Below are positions 63,068-64,000 of a stretch of 64,000 nt of DNA, in pieces. Source of the DNA: Rachycentron canadum (taxonomy: Eukaryota > Chordata > Actinopteri > Carangiformes > Rachycentridae). Both the position numbers and the translations under genes were made by a program. The stretch lies in the NCBI GenBank assembly GCA_038496675.1, contig CM076668.1:259807-323806 (forward strand), read 5' to 3'. The stretch's first letter is position 1, and each line of letters begins with the position of its first letter. The notes under the pieces are model-generated. The model saw nothing but the letters and a program-made list of their open reading frames with translations. It did not search any database and was not told the DNA's origin.

Positions 63068-63356
63068 TTCAAATGAATCATGACGTGTGTCACATTGTTT
63101 CCTCCTCTCAACAGCATGCGTCCAAACATCTTCCTGGGTGTCAGTGATGGCTCTGCTCAGTACAGGAAGTGGTACTATGAACTGATTGTGGATCAGGTGT
63201 TACCATTTGTCACAGCAGAGGCCACTCACCTCAGGGTGGGCTGGGCCAACACCAGTGGCTATGCACCGTACCCCAGTGGGGGGGAAGGGTGGGGAGGCAA
63301 TGGGGTGGGTGATGATCTCTACTCCTACGGCTTTGATGGACTCCATCTTTGGTCAG
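42782..63356 (+). CDS. ryr2: Ryanodine receptor 2, N-terminal part, incomplete
   Basis: RyR2 is the homotetrameric calcium-release channel of the sarcoplasmic reticulum, essential in heart. Fifteen exons (1,965 nt, 655 residues) cover human residues about 17-735: the N-terminal A/B beta-trefoil (ITPR-type and MIR) domains, the RIH solenoid start and most of the first SPRY domain. Exon lengths of 120 and 105 nt match human exons 2 and 3. I choose RYR2 over RYR1/RYR3 from residues such as NVPPDLSICTF and from linkage to mtr; whether it is a or b copy is unknown. Exon 1 was not found, residues about 92-154 are missing between 43,123 and 47,148, and the rest runs off the right edge. All visible exons are open with AG/GT borders. 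Confidence 0.93.
43019..43123 (+). CDS. ryr2: ryr2 exon 3 (human residues 57-91)
   Basis: NVPPDLSICTFVLEQSLSVR then LQEMLANTEEKAEG. 105 nt, phase 0 both sides, so skipping it keeps frame; in humans in-frame loss of this exon causes a severe arrhythmia syndrome. A CA microsatellite starts 12 bp after its donor. Confidence 0.97.
43136..43226. repeat. (CA)n microsatellite at ryr2 exon 3 donor
   Basis: Pure CA run of about 91 bp in the intron directly after exon 3. Confidence 0.97.
43227..43829. other. ryr2: ryr2 intron, no exon seen
   Basis: Searched for the missing exons (KWKFMMKTAQG, GHRTLLYG, HSYSGMYL-type sequence); none found. Confidence 0.6.
43830..44140 (+). mobile_element. L2-type LINE 3' tail or SINE (probable)
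   Basis: It ends with GTGCCTTGAGGTATCTTTGT and GATTTGGTTTTATATAAATA followed by short TTGATTGATTG repeats, the familiar teleost L2-type tail. The upstream part is C-rich and non-coding. Confidence 0.6.
44141..45029. other. ryr2: ryr2 intron, no feature seen
   Basis: No exon or recognisable repeat. Confidence 0.5.
45030..46440 (+). mobile_element. Decayed LINE with endonuclease and RT pieces
   Basis: An endonuclease-like segment lies near 45,190-45,350 (VGVTSTHSRCSGTKLLES then WTFLELPRVTDAGR-like). The RT catalytic box is visible near 45,835 (TSLLFADDVVLLALSRHDLQ), with VVLSQKTVDCSM near 45,945 and VAVLSLRDGLRSS near 46,255. It has many stops and internal deletions and one N at 46,294. It is the same family type as 37,040-37,715 and occupies the interval where ryr2 exons should be. 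Confidence 0.85.
46441..47147. other. ryr2: ryr2 intron, no exon seen
   Basis: AT-rich, ends in a TG-rich polypyrimidine-poor approach to the next acceptor. Confidence 0.5.
47148..47260 (+). CDS. ryr2: ryr2 exon (human residues 155-192)
   Basis: GEACWWTIHPASKQRSEGEK then VRVGDDLILVSVSSERYL. It begins in phase 1 and so cannot follow exon 3 (phase 0). Confidence 0.96.
47261..48294. other. ryr2: ryr2 intron, no feature seen
   Basis: About 1 kb with no recognisable repeat or exon. Confidence 0.5.
48295..48394 (+). CDS. ryr2: ryr2 exon (human residues 193-226)
   Basis: HLSYGNGSLHVDAAFQQTLW then SVAPICSGSEVAQG. Borders CTGCAG and GTAGCA. Confidence 0.96.
48891..48987 (+). CDS. ryr2: ryr2 exon (human residues 226-258)
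   Basis: FLIGGDVLRLLHGHMDECLT then VPSGEHGDEQR, part of the MIR beta-trefoil. Borders CTGCAG and GTATTG. Confidence 0.96.
48988..50144. other. ryr2: ryr2 intron, no feature seen
   Basis: About 1.2 kb. A minus-strand 104-codon frame at 49,596-49,910 has no recognised motif. Confidence 0.5.
50145..50219 (+). CDS. ryr2: ryr2 exon (human residues 258-283)
   Basis: RTVHYEGGAVSSHARSLWRL then ETLRV. 75 nt; borders CTCCAG and GTAAGT. Confidence 0.95.
50805..52250 (-). mobile_element. Tc1-like transposon with an internal minisatellite
   Basis: Two flanks belong to one family. The right flank (51,870-52,128, minus strand) encodes the transposase N-terminus, QVAHVIQLLQDGTSICARMF and AVSPSTVLRAWKRYQET. 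The left flank (50,805-51,110) reads on the + strand GATGAGTTGATGGATGGTGC, GATCTCCTCTCAGACCTGGA and CAATGGCATAAATGCCTTCA, the reverse complement of the carboxyl end of the same transposase. The catalytic centre is replaced by the 25-bp array at 51,111-51,861. Terminal repeats are not clear. Confidence 0.85.
51111..51861. repeat. 25-bp minisatellite, about 30 units
   Basis: Units read AACCAGGKCCCACTGCASCA followed by GRAGG; one unit is 26 bp. Two main variants alternate irregularly, one with GCAGCAGAAGG and one with GCACCAGGAGG at the end. Because 25 is not a multiple of 3, each frame cycles through all three phases every 75 bp, giving long frames on both strands (minus 51,026-51,679; plus 51,093-51,488). 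Confidence 0.97.
52251..52929. other. ryr2: ryr2 intron between two transposons
   Basis: No exon recognised. A TATTGGATGGATGG-type motif near 52,515-52,530 is present but has no flanking LINE. Confidence 0.5.
52930..54002 (+). mobile_element. Tc1-like transposon, DDE region nearly open
   Basis: A 131-codon frame at 53,214-53,609 covers the catalytic core: VTFGGGSVKIWGFSKAGIGQ, QLDNAPCHTTRSIKVW (second Asp) and WPAQSPDLNPTE (third acidic residue). The first catalytic region, VIFSNEFSVQL, has Asn in place of the usual Asp. The N-terminal half is fragmentary. The 3' flank is strongly AT-rich and ends near 54,002 with GTAGAGCTGTA. Confidence 0.85.
54003..54677. other. ryr2: ryr2 intron, no feature seen
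   Basis: AT-rich. No exon recognised before the next acceptor. Confidence 0.5.
54678..54834 (+). CDS. ryr2: ryr2 exon (human residues 283-335)
   Basis: WSGSHIRWGQPFRLRHVTTG then KYLSLTEDKSLLLMDKEKAD. Borders GTTTAG and GTACAA; 157 nt. Confidence 0.96.
54835..55760. other. ryr2: ryr2 intron, no feature seen
   Basis: No exon or recognisable repeat. Confidence 0.5.
55761..55925 (+). CDS. ryr2: ryr2 exon (human residues 336-390)
   Basis: EKLDPTLKKEVDGMG then YGDSVCYIQHVDTCLWLTYQ. Cys stands where I remember Gly in mammalian RyR2 (DTGLWLTY). 165 nt, phase 0. Confidence 0.95.
56050..56171 (+). CDS. ryr2: ryr2 exon (human residues 391-431)
   Basis: AIMHHEGHMDDGLTLSRSQH then EESRTARVIRSTVFLFNFFI. 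The SRTARVIR cluster, mutated in human arrhythmia, is intact. Phe replaces the Arg of human FNRFIR. The acceptor is GAG|GCC after a T-run. Confidence 0.95.
56172..57736. other. ryr2: ryr2 intron, no feature seen
   Basis: About 1.6 kb. A GAGACAGA-rich patch at 57,375-57,420 is the only repeat. Confidence 0.5.
57737..57920 (+). CDS. ryr2: ryr2 exon (human residues 432-492)
   Basis: GLDTVRKKEKSSTLDLPIDS then VSLSLQDLIGYFQPP and KNRQNLFQEE, the start of the RIH solenoid. Borders CCCCAG and GTGGGT. Confidence 0.96.
57921..58572. other. ryr2: ryr2 intron, no feature seen
   Basis: No exon recognised. It leads directly into the Tc1-like element. Confidence 0.5.
58573..60048 (-). mobile_element. Tc1-like transposon, full length with both termini
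   Basis: Near-complementary terminal repeats of at least 55 bp: left begins TACAGTAGCCTGCAAAAGCA, right ends TGCTTTTGCAAGCCACTGTA. On the minus strand the transposase starts near 59,660 (MKSKEHTRQVRDKVVEKFKA), then VLWSDETKIELFG, PTVKHGGGSIMLWGCF, and WPSQSPDLNPIENLWQDLK, so all catalytic motifs are recognisable. It is split by at least one stop (after QSIIQN) and frameshifts. About 1.48 kb, the best-preserved element in the window. Confidence 0.95.
60049..60798. other. ryr2: ryr2 intron, no feature seen
   Basis: A T-rich run at 60,608-60,623. No exon recognised. Confidence 0.5.
60799..60934 (+). CDS. ryr2: ryr2 exon (human residues 493-538)
   Basis: GMISLVLECIDRLHVYSSAA then GREAGESWSSILNSLYQLL. 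Borders CTGCAG and GTATAA. Confidence 0.96.
60935..61779. other. ryr2: ryr2 intron, no feature seen
   Basis: About 0.85 kb with nothing recognised. Confidence 0.5.
61780..61875 (+). CDS. ryr2: ryr2 exon (human residues 538-570)
   Basis: ALIRGNRKNCAQFSGSLDWL then ISRLERLEASS. Borders TCCCAG and GTAAGT. Confidence 0.96.
61876..62283. other. ryr2: ryr2 intron, no feature seen
   Basis: About 400 bp with nothing recognised. Confidence 0.5.
62284..62402 (+). CDS. ryr2: ryr2 exon (human residues 570-609)
   Basis: GILEVLHCVLVESPEALNII then GHIKSIISLLDKHGRNHK. The donor is GTTCCG, weaker than the others. Confidence 0.95.
62403..62853. other. ryr2: ryr2 intron, no feature seen
   Basis: About 450 bp with nothing recognised. 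Confidence 0.5.
62854..62987 (+). CDS. ryr2: ryr2 exon (human residues 610-654)
   Basis: VLDVLCSLCVCHGVAVRSNQ then ICDNLLPGRDLLLQTRLINH. Donor GTATAC leads straight into a CA microsatellite. Confidence 0.96.
62992..63066. repeat. (CA)n microsatellite at a ryr2 donor
   Basis: CA run of about 75 bp that fills most of the 127-bp intron between two ryr2 exons. Confidence 0.97.
63115..63356 (+). CDS. ryr2: ryr2 exon, first SPRY domain (human residues 654-735)
   Basis: MRPNIFLGVSDGSAQYRKWY then PFVTAEATHLRVGWAN and GGNGVGDDLYSYGFDGLHLW, the core of SPRY1. Donor GTAAGC. Confidence 0.96.
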
Positions 63357-63429
63357 GTAAGCTGTAGCTGTATAAAGTGACAGATGATGGTGTGTATTTG
63401 TTAACATGCTGCCGACTCATAGCGCAAAA
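63357..63429. other. ryr2: ryr2 intron start
   Basis: Short unremarkable intron sequence. Confidence 0.5.
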
Positions 63430-63790
63430 TCATAAATCAAAGTTACCTCAAGGCTCTTTACAGATAGAGCAGGTCCAGAACCAAACTCTTTATAAAGTTA
63501 TTTTCCACTGTGAGCAGCACTTGGTGGCAGGAAAAAACTTCCTTTAGGAGTCTAGGCCTATAGCAGCATAACTAAGAGATGGTTCACCTGATCCAGCTTT
63601 ATCAGCTTTGTCAAGGAGGACAGTTTGAAGCCTCATCTTAAATGTAGAGAGGGTGTCTGCCTCCTGGACTGACACTGGAAGCTGGTTCCACAGAAGAGGA
63701 GCCTGATAGCTGTAGGCTCTGCCTCCTGTTCTACTCTTGGAGACTCTAGGAACCACAAGTAAACCACCATTTAGAGAGCAAAGTGGTCTA
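63430..63790 (-). mobile_element. LINE carboxyl end and 3' tail fragment
   Basis: The minus strand at 63,544-63,756 reads MVPRVSKSRTGGRAYSYQAP then LLWNQLPVSVQEADTLSTFK, the usual carboxyl end of a fish non-LTR polyprotein. The copy is 5' truncated, as is normal for LINEs. Confidence 0.75.
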
Positions 63791-64000
63791 CTGACACAAC
63801 AAGGGGGCTTTTCACTGAGTTATTGAGTTACTGATAATAGTGAATTACAGTTGTCTAGTCTGGAGGAACAAATGCCTGAACAAATGTTTCTACCTCCTTT
63901 TGAGACAGGATATTTCTAATATTCACAATATTGCACAGGTGGAAGAAGGCTGTCCTAGAGACTTGTTTAATGTGAGGGACAAAGGACATGTTCTGGTCAA
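63791..64000. other. ryr2: ryr2 intron to window edge
   Basis: Nothing recognised. Confidence 0.5.

Overview
This is nuclear DNA from a teleost fish. Three protein-coding loci lie on the + strand: a complete bms1 gene, a 5' fragment of mtr (methionine synthase), and the first part of a ryanodine receptor gene that I call ryr2. The fish assignment rests on vertebrate exon-intron structure with short introns, dense CA/GT microsatellites, many degenerate Tc1-like DNA transposons, non-LTR (LINE) fragments ending in GATG-like tails, and a tRNA-type SINE. The mtr-then-ryr2 order in one orientation matches the MTR-RYR2 neighbourhood of human chromosome 1.

Layout. 1-13,180 has no convincing gene. 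It holds a 12-bp minisatellite with a 468-bp higher-order period (1-1,195), a truncated Tc1-like element, a 70-bp inverted repeat pair, an ACT trinucleotide satellite (7,680-8,195) and a SINE. 13,181-23,930 is bms1: a TATA-less promoter with ETS-type motifs, a 5' UTR exon, 22 coding exons whose lengths sum to exactly 1,224 codons (1,223 residues plus stop), and an AATAAA. 24,160-28,068 is a promoter-like stretch and two phase-compatible exons of mtr; no later mtr exon is visible. 28,069-42,781 is intergenic DNA with two inverted copies of one Tc1 family, a CCHC-type LINE ORF1 remnant, a GGTGGAG-rich minisatellite, a 300-bp polypyrimidine tract, LINE and Tc1 remnants. 42,782-63,356 holds fifteen ryr2 exons running off the right edge of the window. 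They cover human residues about 17-735, except about 92-154, which are missing.

How the genes relate. Bms1 is a nucleolar GTPase for small-subunit ribosome assembly, MTR is the cytosolic B12-dependent methionine synthase, and RyR2 is the sarcoplasmic-reticulum calcium-release channel. They share a neighbourhood, not a pathway.

Main points of interest. (1) A 25-bp minisatellite of about 30 units appears to have grown from coding sequence inside a Tc1-like transposase, within a ryr2 intron. (2) mtr is reduced to two clean exons. (3) ryr2 exon phases prove that coding sequence is absent between 43,124 and 47,147. (4) Three exons in two genes have long GT or CA repeats starting within about 12 nt of their splice donors. 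(5) A foldback element with ~270-bp arms sits in a bms1 intron. All calls come from reading the sequence by eye; human comparisons are from memory and no search was run.
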